Assembly: GCA_963169655.1 (NCBI GenBank) | Contig: CAUJCM010000001.1 | Coordinates: forward strand, 274,312-338,311 | Reading direction: 5' to 3' | DNA: 64,000 nt | Source of the DNA: Patescibacteria group bacterium | GTDB taxonomy: Bacteria > Patescibacteriota > Gracilibacteria > UBA1369 | Part shown: positions 27,083 through 39,516 of the stretch, piece after piece | Numbering within the stretch: position 1 is the stretch's first letter | How the letters are laid out: each line of letters opens with the position of its first letter | Made by a program: the position numbers and the translations under genes | Notes under the pieces: generated by a model | Seen by the model: the letters and a program-made list of their open reading frames with translations, nothing else | What the model was told of the DNA's origin: nothing | The model's database searches: none

Positions 27083-28192
27083 CTCTTTAGTTATTCTATC
27101 TAATATTAAAAAGCCTTGTTCAGTTGGTTTTAAGTGAGTAGTTGTGTATTTTAGTTCTTTGGGAATATATTTATGAGCATTCTTCAATAAAATTTGTAAG
27201 TGCTTTCCTCCATAAAGTTTTTTATATTTGTTTAAATTAATACCAATGCTCTGCCTTAATGATAACATAATAAAATCCATTCTTTTAATATCTTTGTCTA
27301 ATTTGTATTTATCTTCTATTAGAATTGGATTTTCTAGATATTTTTCAAAATTTCTAATATTTTCACTAACTTCATTATTTATAAAAGAGTGTCCCCCTAG
27401 CCCTAATCCAAGATACTCTTCTTGATTCCAATATCTGATATTGTGCTTACATTCAAATCCTTTTTTGGCATAATTGCTAACTTCATAGTGTAAAAACTTT
27501 TCTTTTTTTAGTTTTTTGATTAAAAACTTATACATCTCTATTTGCTCCTCTTCTTTTGGGCTATCTTTAATGAAAGTATCAATTCTTTTTGTATCATAAG
27601 ATAAAAAATAGGCAGACAAATGTTTAGGATTAAAGGACAATATAATATCTATATGCTCTTTAAATTCTTCTAAAGTTTGATATGGAAGTCCCATAATTAA
27701 ATCACATCCATAGTTTATAAAGTTACTATCTTTTAATTCTTTTAATACTTGTAAAGTTACGATTTCATTATGTGGCCTGGCTACTTTCCAAAGCGTTTTT
27801 CGATTTAAACTTTGTACCCCTAAAGAAATTCTATTAATTCCAATTTTTTTAAAATATTGAATTTTTTCTGTATTAAGGCTTTCTGGATTACATTCAATTG
27901 ATATTTCAACATTACCATCAATATTGAAATTTATTTTAAGAATATCTATTATTTGTTTTATTAACTTTTTGTCTATTAAACTTGGTGTTCCACCTCCAAA
28001 ATAAATGGTATCAACTTGGTAATCTTGAAATTTTTTACTTTTTAATAGAATTTCCTTTTTTAACGCTTCTATATATACATCTATATAAGTACTTTTATTT
28101 GCGAAAGTTAAAAAATTACAATATACACAAATAGTTTTGCAAAAAGGAATGTGTATATATAGCCCTAAAGTTTTCATTTTATTGTTAATCAA
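27074..28192 (-). CDS. hemW: HemW-like radical SAM protein
   Basis: GLYIHIPFCKTICVYCNF (CxxxCxxC), YFGGGTPSL, GVQSLN; internal ATG (MKTLG...) likely the true start. Confidence 0.88.
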   Translation of the reverse strand: MINNKMKTLGLYIHIPFCKTICVYCNFLTFANKSTYIDVYIEALKKEILLKSKKFQDYQVDTIYFGGGTPSLIDKKLIKQIIDILKINFNIDGNVEISIECNPESLNTEKIQYFKKIGINRISLGVQSLNRKTLWKVARPHNEIVTLQVLKELKDSNFINYGCDLIMGLPYQTLEEFKEHIDIILSFNPKHLSAYFLSYDTKRIDTFIKDSPKEEEQIEMYKFLIKKLKKEKFLHYEVSNYAKKGFECKHNIRYWNQEEYLGLGLGGHSFINNEVSENIRNFEKYLENPILIEDKYKLDKDIKRMDFIMLSLRQSIGINLNKYKKLYGGKHLQILLKNAHKYIPKELKYTTTHLKPTEQGFLILDRITKELI

Positions 28193-28242
28193 CTAGTTTT
28201 TTTAGTTAATTTTGACTATAATATATATAGTATAAAACAAAT

Positions 28243-28482
28243 ATGAAATTGTTAATTTTTCTTTTAGGTTTTCCAATAGCTCTATTAATGATGATTTATA
28301 GGGAGAGAATTGTTAATTTTACTGGTAAAATGACATGGGCTGAACAGTATTTGGGTAGCGGTGGTACATATAATTTAGTTATTATTGTGGCTGTTGTAGT
28401 TTGGCTAGGTTGTATGATGTATGCCCTAGGTAGCTTTGACCAAATTTTTGGTTTGTTCGCTTTTTTATTTGGAAAATCTTAG
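28243..28482 (+). CDS. small membrane protein
   Basis: 79 aa, two TM segments. Confidence 0.6.
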   Translation: MKLLIFLLGFPIALLMMIYRERIVNFTGKMTWAEQYLGSGGTYNLVIIVAVVVWLGCMMYALGSFDQIFGLFAFLFGKS

Positions 28483-28549
28483 TTATTTAGGGTAGAAACT
28501 TGTTGTTCTTGCGGTTTTTGTATGTAATAAAAAAAGTATAAGTTTTTTC

Positions 28550-28577
28550 TTGACATCGTCATAACAATACATATAAT
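28550..28577 (+). promoter_or_regulatory. 23S-5S rRNA promoter
   Basis: Perfect consensus TTGACA-16 bp-TATAAT. Confidence 0.85.
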
Positions 28578-28756
28578 AGGGTGGCTTTCATCGGGAAGAC
28601 AGATTTACTTGTACTGATGGTGGTATTACTGGTGGAAGAGAACATTGAAAATTGGTGTAGTAAAAATAATAATGTAATTAAAACTGAATATATACAAAAA
28701 GTCATTATATTCAGCTAGTAATCTTTATTGATTGCTAGTTAAAGATAATGCAAATC

Positions 28757-31766
<3,010 letters not shown>

Positions 31767-31847
31767 TGATTTGCACTTTATCTAGCAATTAATGAAGATT
31801 ACAATTATTTTTACTACTATCAATTGACAATGCTTTATTAAAAGGCA

Positions 31848-31971
31848 CTGTCTTGGTGATTATAGAGAAAGGGGTACACCTGTTCCCATCCCGAACACAG
31901 AAGTTAAGCCTTTCTTCGCTGATGTTACTTGAACATTAGATTCAGGGAAAGTAGGACGTCGCCAAGACAGT
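31848..31971 (+). rRNA. rrf: 5S ribosomal RNA
   Basis: CCTGTTCCCATCCCGAACACAGAAGTTAAG; terminal stem CACTGTCTTGG/CCAAGACAGTG; ends approximate. Confidence 0.92.
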
Positions 31972-31976
31972 GCTTT

Positions 31977-32774
31977 TTATTTTTGTTGAGCTTGATTGAC
32001 TATTTCTTGAGTTTTAGATTCATCTATATCTGTTCCTATATCTTCTGTTAGTATTTTTTGATCATCTTTTATATCACTTTGATCCCATTCATCTCCTTTT
32101 TGATATCTAGAAGCTATTGGGTTGTTTATTTCATACATTAATTGTATTAACTCTTTGGTTGTTAATTCTTCACTTTTTAATCCACAGTTTTCTAGGCCAA
32201 TTTTAACTCCGTTTAATCTTTGAGTTAGTTTTTTTCTTAATTCTTCAAATTCTTTTCTTCTTCTTTTAATTTCTCCATATGAATCTTTGGAATTAATGAA
32301 GCTGAACATTTTTTCTAGGAATGTAAGATTTTTTGACCTGTATGGATCTTGAGACACTATTACATAAAATTCTTTTGACATAATATCTGCATATTCAACG
32401 AGTTTTTGTATATATTCAACATATTCTACTGTTTGTTTTTGTAATAAATAGTTTGTTTGTTTTGCCCCAATTTCTCTTAAATTATCTAAATAATTGTCTA
32501 TGTCCAACTTCTTGGATCTGATAACTATTTGTAATGGGTCTTCTAATGTGTTTAAAAATCCTTGATATGAGTAGATGATTGCATTTTGTTCATCTTCTGA
32601 TTTTAGATTGAAATTAATACTGGAGACTTTCAAAATGGCTCTTAGCCCTCCATTTTTTAGTATTAATGTATTTTCTCTTATTTCTGAGATTCTTAAGTAT
32701 GTTTGAGTACTTAGAGTTGGTCCTTGTTTTAATTTTGAATCCTTGACACTAGGATTTGTCTTTTGTTCTGCCAT
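31977..32774 (-). CDS. TraC-like/VirB4 N-terminal domain protein (no ATPase domain)
   Basis: STQTYLRISEIRENTLILKNGGLRAILKVSSINFNLKSEDEQNAIIYSYQGFLNTL pattern seen at the N-terminus of TraC/VirB4-type proteins. Confidence 0.75.
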   Translation of the reverse strand: MAEQKTNPSVKDSKLKQGPTLSTQTYLRISEIRENTLILKNGGLRAILKVSSINFNLKSEDEQNAIIYSYQGFLNTLEDPLQIVIRSKKLDIDNYLDNLREIGAKQTNYLLQKQTVEYVEYIQKLVEYADIMSKEFYVIVSQDPYRSKNLTFLEKMFSFINSKDSYGEIKRRRKEFEELRKKLTQRLNGVKIGLENCGLKSEELTTKELIQLMYEINNPIASRYQKGDEWDQSDIKDDQKILTEDIGTDIDESKTQEIVNQAQQK

Positions 32775-33200
32775 TTATTTTTGGTCTAATATTTTTGTTA
32801 ATTCTTCTAATGATTTTTTCTTTTTTTCTTGATCTACTTCAATTGCTTTTTGAATATTCTTTTTTTTCTTTGATGGGGTTTGTATATAGATTAATCTTGA
32901 TGGATCTCCAGTTCCTTTTAACCAGTACCTTTTTTTAGGAAGTATTAAAGACTCTATTAAATATAGAATATATCTTTCAAAAACTAAATCTAATGGCTTG
33001 ATAAAGGCAAATGTTAAAGTCATCAAAACTATAAGTACAATTGGAATGATATATGTAATAACTTCATATTCACGGGCCAATAGCGTGAATATTGCATAAC
33101 ATAAACTAAAACCTACACCACAAATAATCAATTGTCTTAAGGTTAAAGGGCCAACAATTCTATCTTCTCTTTGTACATCTTGAGGTACTTTGTATTGCAT
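32775..33200 (-). CDS. PrgI family membrane protein
   Basis: VPQDVQREDRIVGPLTLRQLIICGVGFSLCYAIF, two TM segments, adjacent to the TraC-like gene. Confidence 0.8.
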   Translation of the reverse strand: MQYKVPQDVQREDRIVGPLTLRQLIICGVGFSLCYAIFTLLAREYEVITYIIPIVLIVLMTLTFAFIKPLDLVFERYILYLIESLILPKKRYWLKGTGDPSRLIYIQTPSKKKKNIQKAIEVDQEKKKKSLEELTKILDQK

Positions 33201-33275
33201 TTATTTTTGTTAAATCACTCTATTATAACAAAAAAATGATAATTTTGAAAGATTGTAGAATTGGCTGAAAGTAAA

Positions 33276-33307
33276 AAAAACCTAATAAGAATACTTACTA
33301 GGTTTTT
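33276..33307 (-). terminator. intrinsic terminator
   Basis: AAAAACCTA/TAGGTTTTT stem with flanking homopolymer tract. Confidence 0.7.
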
Positions 33308-33325
33308 GAGAGCTTTTTAAGATGT

Positions 33326-33526
33326 TTAATCATTATCCTTTATTTGATTTCCTTGTTCAAAGAAGTTTAAAATCTGTTCTTTTGTCAATTTTACACCACG
33401 TGTTAATTGCTCTATTTCTGCATTGTTTAGTTCAGGATACATTACAGCTAAAATAGTGGCTTGATCTATTGATTCAAGACTTTCAGGGCAATTTTGTAAT
33501 TGCTCTCTTAATTCTTTTTTATTCAT
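33326..33526 (-). CDS. hypothetical small protein
   Basis: 66-aa ORF with own terminator. Confidence 0.6.
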   Translation of the reverse strand: MNKKELREQLQNCPESLESIDQATILAVMYPELNNAEIEQLTRGVKLTKEQILNFFEQGNQIKDND

Positions 33527-33695
33527 AGTATTTTATTTATGAAATCTATTATTTATTTATATAATATTTTACAATTGTTGTCAAGTTTAATTATAAAATT
33601 TATTTAAACGATTTTTTGATAAATTTAAATTTAATTTTATTTTCAATTGTTTTTTGATAGCTTTTTGTTAGTATTTGGTGGATAAAATTTTCGCT

Positions 33696-35519
33696 ATGTC
33701 TACAGATAAAATAAGAAATTTTTGTATTGTTGCTCATATTGATCATGGGAAGTCTACTTTGGCTGATAGATTACTTGAGATTACTGGAACGATTGCAAAA
33801 AGAGATATGAAAAATAAGCAAATGCTGGATATGATGGATTTGGAACAAGAAAGGGGAATTACCATTAAACTTACTCCTGTAAGAATGGAATATGAATATA
33901 AAGGTGAAAAGTATATTTTAAATTTGATAGATACTCCAGGACATGTGGATTTTACTTATGAAGTTTCAAGGAGCTTAGCGGCGTGTGAGGGTGCAATTTT
34001 AGTAGTTGATGCTACTCAAGGTATTGAGGCTCAGACTCTCGCGAATTGTTATATGGCTTTAGAACATGATTTAAAGATTATTCCTGTATTAAATAAAATT
34101 GATTTACCTTCTGCTGATGTCGAAAAATATGCTAATGAAATTGAAAATACTTTAGCTATATCTAAAGAAGAGATAATACCTATTTCTGCAAAAGAAGGAA
34201 CTAATGTTGAGAAAATTTTAGAGGCTGTTATTGAAAGATTTGACCCACCAAAAAATGCTGATGCAAATGATGAGACTAAAGCGCTTATTTTTGATTCGGT
34301 TTATGATTCATATAAAGGTGTAGTGGCTTACGTTCGAGTATTTTCTGGTGATTTAAAGAAAGGAGATAAAGTAGTTTATTTACATAGTAAAAATGAACTT
34401 GAAGTAGTTGAAGTTGGTTATTTTAAACCGAAATACGTTGTTGCCGATAAATTGGAAACTGGAGAAGTTGGATATATTGTAACTGGTTTTAAAGATGTTT
34501 CTCATGCTAGAGTGGGGGATACAATTTGGAAACCTGGAAAAGAGAAGATAGAAAGTTTTAAAGCACAGCCACTTGAAGGTTATAAAGAGGTAAAACCTTT
34601 TGTTTTTGCTTCTATTTATTGTGTTAATGGAGAAGATTATCCGCTTCTTCGAGACGCTTTATTGAAATTACAACTAAGTGATTCTGCCTTAACTTTTGAG
34701 CCAGAGCAATCTTCTGCCTTGGGTTTTGGGTTTAGGACTGGATTTTTAGGATTACTTCATATGGAGATTGTCCAAGAAAGATTAGAAAGAGAATATAATT
34801 TAGATTTAGTTGTTACGGCTCCTTCTGTGTCTTATATAGTGAAACAGAAAAGTAAAGAAGGTGTAGAGAGTGAAATTGTAGTTTTGAGTCCATCTGATTT
34901 ACCAGATCCTGCTATTATAGAATCTATTAGTGAGCCTTGGGTAAAAGTAGAACTGTTATTTCCTAAGGAATATATTGGGGGGATTATGTCTTTAGTCCAA
35001 GAAAAGAGGGGAACACAAAAAAATTATAATTATATTGATGAAAATAGAATTATTTTGATGGCAGAAATTCCATTGGCGTCCATAGTTATTGATTTTTTTG
35101 ACTTATTAAAAAGCATAACTTCTGGCTATGGGTCAATGAATTATGAATTTTTAGAATATAGAGTAGGTGATTTAGTTAAATTAGATATGAAAATTGCAGG
35201 AGAAGTTGTAGATGCATTGGCGGTAATAGCTTATAGACCTGATGCACATCATATAGGTATGGCTATAGCTAAAAAATTAAAAGATTTAATTCCTAAAGCA
35301 CAGTTTGAAATTGCCATTCAGGCTGCAATTGGAGGAAAAATTGTGGCTAGAGAAACAATTTCAGCATTGAGAAAAGATGTTACTGCAAAATTATATGGTG
35401 GTGATAGAACTAGAAAAGATAAATTATTAAAAAAACAAAAAGAAGGTAAAAAAAGGATGAAAATGATTGGTAAAGTACAACTTCCTCAAGAAGCTTTTTT
35501 AGCTGTCTTAAAGAAATAA
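33696..35519 (+). CDS. lepA: elongation factor 4
   Basis: IRNFCIVAHIDHGKSTLADRLLE, DTPGHVDF, C-terminal KKQKEGKKRMKMIGKVQLPQEAF; start at second Met preferred. Confidence 0.96.
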   Translation: MSTDKIRNFCIVAHIDHGKSTLADRLLEITGTIAKRDMKNKQMLDMMDLEQERGITIKLTPVRMEYEYKGEKYILNLIDTPGHVDFTYEVSRSLAACEGAILVVDATQGIEAQTLANCYMALEHDLKIIPVLNKIDLPSADVEKYANEIENTLAISKEEIIPISAKEGTNVEKILEAVIERFDPPKNADANDETKALIFDSVYDSYKGVVAYVRVFSGDLKKGDKVVYLHSKNELEVVEVGYFKPKYVVADKLETGEVGYIVTGFKDVSHARVGDTIWKPGKEKIESFKAQPLEGYKEVKPFVFASIYCVNGEDYPLLRDALLKLQLSDSALTFEPEQSSALGFGFRTGFLGLLHMEIVQERLEREYNLDLVVTAPSVSYIVKQKSKEGVESEIVVLSPSDLPDPAIIESISEPWVKVELLFPKEYIGGIMSLVQEKRGTQKNYNYIDENRIILMAEIPLASIVIDFFDLLKSITSGYGSMNYEFLEYRVGDLVKLDMKIAGEVVDALAVIAYRPDAHHIGMAIAKKLKDLIPKAQFEIAIQAAIGGKIVARETISALRKDVTAKLYGGDRTRKDKLLKKQKEGKKRMKMIGKVQLPQEAFLAVLKK

Positions 35520-35577
35520 TTTGTAGTTTAAAAAGGGCGTATTTTTTGTTATAATATAAGGATTTAAGTGATTAATC

Positions 35578-37122
35578 TTGAAATTTTTTAATGAAAAATT
35601 AGGCTCATTTTTACTGGTATTAATTATTATTTTATCAGGAAGTGGTTTATTTTTTGAAGATCAAGTAAGTGGCTTGGTCAGCTTATTTAGTTATGATAAA
35701 GATCAAATAGATTATTCAGGAAAAATATTAAATATAACTTATTTATTTTCACCAAAGTCATTGAATCCTTATACAGAAGATCCTGCAATTCTTTCTCGAT
35801 TAAATGATGTTTATGAAGGGTTAGTATTTTTGGATGAAAATTTTAGTATAAGACCACAATTAGCAGTGTCTTATGGTTTGATTAATGGTATAGAATGGGA
35901 AATGACTTTAAGGAAAGGTGTTAAATTTCACAATGGCAAGGAACTTGATTTAGAAGATGTTATTTATAGTTTGGATTTAGCTAAAAAGACTAATACTGGG
36001 TTTGCAGTAGATTTTTTTGATACGGTTTCTTCTTATGAAAAAGTTGATGATACAACGATCAAATTTATTACTCATGCTCCTGATCCATTATTTTTGAATA
36101 AATTATCTAAAATAAAAATTTTACCTGCTAATTTTGAAGATTTTGATCATCCAATTGGAACTGGCCCTTATCAAATTACTGATTCAACTGACTTTAATAA
36201 TATTATATATACTAGAAATGAAAATTATTGGGGTAACTTACCATATTTTGGACGAGTACAAATAAAATCAATAACAGGGAAAAATGATAGAGTTGATAGT
36301 TTGATTAATGGTGAAACTGACTTTTTAGTTGATGTTCCACCTGATGCAGTAAATGAACTTCAAGATCGGCAATTTAAAGTAGATTTTATTCCTAGTTTAG
36401 AGGTTGGTTTTGTAATGTTTAACTTAAATGATAGAAATTTTGCTAAAAAAGAAGTGCGTAAGGCAATTGCTAATGCTTTAAATAAAGAGAGTTTTTTGGA
36501 TTTAGCTATGGGATATGCGAAGCCAATTAATCAATTTATACCAAATGGAGTTTTTGGTTATAACCCAGATATTATTGGATTTGATTATGATTCAAGTCTT
36601 GCTGAGAAAGAATTATCCAAAATTATTTCTAGTTTTGAAAAGTTAAAGGTTAGTTTTTATTATCCTGAAAATTTGAAATTATTAGGTCAATATTTTAAAG
36701 ATCAATTAATTATTGTTGGGATTGATTTAAATTTAAATTCATTAACAGATAATGGTTTGCAAGAAGGTATTATGTCTGGAAAATTATCTTTTTATTATAT
36801 GGGATGGAGAAATGATAGTGGGGATGCTTTACCATTTTTAAAATCTATAATTCATTCTAAAACTAAGGATGCTTATGGAATTTATAATGGAGGTAATTAT
36901 AAGAATACAAAAGTTGATCAGTTAATTGAGAAAAGTGAGACTAATTTAAATTTGAAAGAAAGATTAGAAGATATGCAAGAAGCTATGAGAATAGTTGTAG
37001 ATGAAGATATTATTGGGGTTCCTCTTTTTGAAACTCAATCAATTTTTGCTTATAGGAATAATTTATTATTTAATCCTCGTTTAGATTCTTTAGTATATCC
37101 ATCACAAATACAACAAAAATAA
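35578..37122 (+). CDS. ABC transporter peptide-type substrate-binding protein (SBP_bac_5)
   Basis: LNPYTEDPAILSRLNDVYEGLVFLDENF, WEMTLRKGVKFHNGKELDLEDVIYS. Confidence 0.88.
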   Translation: MKFFNEKLGSFLLVLIIILSGSGLFFEDQVSGLVSLFSYDKDQIDYSGKILNITYLFSPKSLNPYTEDPAILSRLNDVYEGLVFLDENFSIRPQLAVSYGLINGIEWEMTLRKGVKFHNGKELDLEDVIYSLDLAKKTNTGFAVDFFDTVSSYEKVDDTTIKFITHAPDPLFLNKLSKIKILPANFEDFDHPIGTGPYQITDSTDFNNIIYTRNENYWGNLPYFGRVQIKSITGKNDRVDSLINGETDFLVDVPPDAVNELQDRQFKVDFIPSLEVGFVMFNLNDRNFAKKEVRKAIANALNKESFLDLAMGYAKPINQFIPNGVFGYNPDIIGFDYDSSLAEKELSKIISSFEKLKVSFYYPENLKLLGQYFKDQLIIVGIDLNLNSLTDNGLQEGIMSGKLSFYYMGWRNDSGDALPFLKSIIHSKTKDAYGIYNGGNYKNTKVDQLIEKSETNLNLKERLEDMQEAMRIVVDEDIIGVPLFETQSIFAYRNNLLFNPRLDSLVYPSQIQQK

Positions 37123-37124
37123 TT

Positions 37125-38720
37125 ATGCTAAAATCATTAAAATCAAAATTAATACTTGGAATATCAATATTTATTATTGTACTTCTTACAATAGTTGCTT
37201 TTATTCAGGTTCATGAAAAAGAGAAAGAATTAATTAATGATATTTTTACTAGATCTAGAAGTTTTGCAGAACTTACCTCAGATAGGATAGTAGAAGATTA
37301 TAAGTTATATTTGATACCGAATAGTTTTATTTATTTTAATAGAGATGTTCAGGATATTTTATCTAAGAATGAAGATATAGATTGGATTCAAATTGTTAGT
37401 TTTGATGGTGAAATATTTTATGATTCGAAAGAAGATATTGGGCAAAAGTATGAAGGAGAAACAAGGCTTATTAAAGATCCAAACTTAATTGAACAAATTA
37501 AGTCTAAGAATTTTTCAGTAAAAGCTAGTGATTCTAATCAAATTGTATTTTATAAAAAAGAAATGTTAGCTGATGGAAGTAATATTTTTAATGCTGTTGA
37601 TAAAAATGAAAATGCTATCTCTAATTTAAAAGTGGATCAGAAAATCGATTATATGGTTCAGCCTACTGATAATGAATATATTGTAGTGTATGGTATTAAG
37701 TATGATTCATTAATTGAAAGAGTTAGAGCAACTCAATATAGAATTATGTTACTTGCTGTTTTTGGAGTGGCATTAGGAATTTCATTAGCAATTATTTTTG
37801 GATCTACTATTACTAAACCATTGGCAGTTTTAAAAAAAGGTGCTGAAGTGTTAGCTACTGGTGATTTAACATATAGGGTAAAAGTTAATACAAAAGATGA
37901 AATTAGACAGCTGGCTGATACTTTTAATAAGATGGCTGAAGATTTGCAAGAAAGTACAAAAGCAATGATTTATAAAGAAAGAGTTGGAAAGGAATTGGAA
38001 TTGGCGCGACAAATTCAAGATGCTTTGATTCCTAAAAATATTCCTCAAGTTGATGGGCTTGATATTGCTGCTGGACTTATTCCTGCTGAAGAGATTGGAG
38101 GTGATTGTTATGATTTCTTAAGGCCAAATAAAAATGAGTTATTATTTTATCTTGGAGATGTGACTGGGCATGGAGTTCCTTCTGGAATTGTTGTAACTAT
38201 TGCTAATGCTTTGTTTTATTCTTATGCAGATCGAGAGATGAAATTGGATGAGTTGATTGTAGAAGTTAATGAAGTTATTAAAGAAAAAACTTTACCAAAT
38301 ATGTTTATTACTTTGGTGTTGATGAATTGGAAGATTAAGGAGAAAAAGTTTTCTTATGTTTCTGCAGGACATGAAAAGATTGTATACTATAGTGCTAAAA
38401 AAGATGAAGTTTCTTTACTTCCTTCTGGTGGTTTAGCTCTTGGAATGGTAAAAGATATTAGTAAGTTATTGAAGGTGTATGAGATGAGTTTAGATAAAGG
38501 AGATGTATTAATTATTTATTCAGATGGTATTCCAGAGGCTTGGAATACAAATAAAGAAATGTATGGAATGGAAAGGTTGCAAGAAAAAGTAAAAAGATAT
38601 GCAAAATTTTCAACAGCTTTGGCTATAAAAAACTCAGTTATGTCTGATGTTTATATGTTTAGACAAGGTTTTAAACAGATGGATGATATTACTTGTGTTG
38701 TGGTAAAGAGGAAGGAGTAG
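37125..38720 (+). CDS. membrane HAMP-domain PP2C (RsbU/SpoIIE-type) phosphatase
   Basis: TM-sensor-TM, HAMP, EEIGGDCYDFL, LGDVTGHGVPSGIV, DDITCVVVKR. Confidence 0.92.
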   Translation: MLKSLKSKLILGISIFIIVLLTIVAFIQVHEKEKELINDIFTRSRSFAELTSDRIVEDYKLYLIPNSFIYFNRDVQDILSKNEDIDWIQIVSFDGEIFYDSKEDIGQKYEGETRLIKDPNLIEQIKSKNFSVKASDSNQIVFYKKEMLADGSNIFNAVDKNENAISNLKVDQKIDYMVQPTDNEYIVVYGIKYDSLIERVRATQYRIMLLAVFGVALGISLAIIFGSTITKPLAVLKKGAEVLATGDLTYRVKVNTKDEIRQLADTFNKMAEDLQESTKAMIYKERVGKELELARQIQDALIPKNIPQVDGLDIAAGLIPAEEIGGDCYDFLRPNKNELLFYLGDVTGHGVPSGIVVTIANALFYSYADREMKLDELIVEVNEVIKEKTLPNMFITLVLMNWKIKEKKFSYVSAGHEKIVYYSAKKDEVSLLPSGGLALGMVKDISKLLKVYEMSLDKGDVLIIYSDGIPEAWNTNKEMYGMERLQEKVKRYAKFSTALAIKNSVMSDVYMFRQGFKQMDDITCVVVKRKE

Positions 38721-38802
38721 GGGGAGAAGTTTTTGGAGTATGAATTTGATAGAATTTTATTTGGGATCTTTATTTTATCAAATTCTCATATATTTTGAAA
38801 AT

Positions 38803-38889
38803 TGGTGCGCGGGAGAGGACTTGAACCTCCATGCCCTTGCGGGCGCTACCACCTCAAGGTAGTGCGTCTGCCAGTTTCGCCACCCGCGC
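38803..38889 (-). tRNA. tRNA-Leu(GAG)
   Basis: Class II cloverleaf on minus strand, loop TTGAGGT, encoded CCA. Confidence 0.93.
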
Positions 38890-39025
38890 TTAAAGTTTTG
38901 AAGCTTGATAAATATAGTATATTTCGTGAGATTTTCAAATTTATTTTTGATTTGGTATTTTTTATTGAAAATTATCTTGAGTTTGTGATGTGCTCGTGTT
39001 AGATTTTTGTCACCTTTGAAATTTA

Positions 39026-39101
39026 GGGCGCTTAGCTCAGTTGGTAGAGCATCTCGTTTACACCGAGAGGGTCAGGAGTTCGAGTCTCTTAGCGCCCACC
39101 A
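39026..39101 (+). tRNA. tRNA-Val(TAC)
   Basis: 76-nt cloverleaf with encoded CCA, anticodon TAC. Confidence 0.95.
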
Positions 39102-39222
39102 TTCAATTCAGAATACTTATCTTATTGCGTCAACTGCGAATTTTCTTTTTTCGCAATATTTTCACATATTGCTCGGTCAGAAAATTTTGGTCTCCTTGTA
39201 ATATAAGTACTATGAATTGAAT
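39101..39222 (+). repeat. tRNA-trailing palindromic element, copy E2
   Basis: ATTCAATTCA...TGAATTGAAT; nearly identical to 41187-41308. Confidence 0.9.
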
Positions 39223-39235
39223 GTGCTTTATACCA

Positions 39236-39354
39236 ATTAAATTCATTTACTTTATAATTTTCATTGACTGTAGATTCTTCTCTCGCAATATTTGCACATA
39301 TTGCTCGGTCAGAAAATTATTGTTTCCTTATAAAATAAGCACTATGAATTGAAT
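39236..39354 (+). repeat. palindromic element, copy E3 (tandem to E2)
   Basis: Shares TTCTTCTCTCGCAATATTTGCACATATTGCTCGGTCAGAAAATT core. Confidence 0.85.
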
Positions 39355-39367
39355 GTGCTTTATACTA

Positions 39368-39460
39368 ATTAAATTCATTTACTTTATAATTTTCATTGAC
39401 TGTAGATTCTTCTCTCACAATATTTGCACGTATTGCTCGGTCAGAAAATTATTAAAATAG
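39368..39460 (+). repeat. palindromic element, copy E4 (3' end missing)
   Basis: Near-identical to E3 up to TCAGAAAATTATT, then diverges. Confidence 0.82.
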
Positions 39461-39516
39461 AAAATGTTTCTATAATATCATATATTAAATAATATTGTTG
39501 GAGAAAATAGATCTAA

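Noticed and set aside
39007-39201. ORF sharing an identical C-terminus (STANFLFSQYFHILLGQKILVSL) with 41099-41287
   Set aside because: Both ORFs are read through a tRNA gene and the palindromic element; the shared peptide is a by-product of the DNA repeat, not a protein family.
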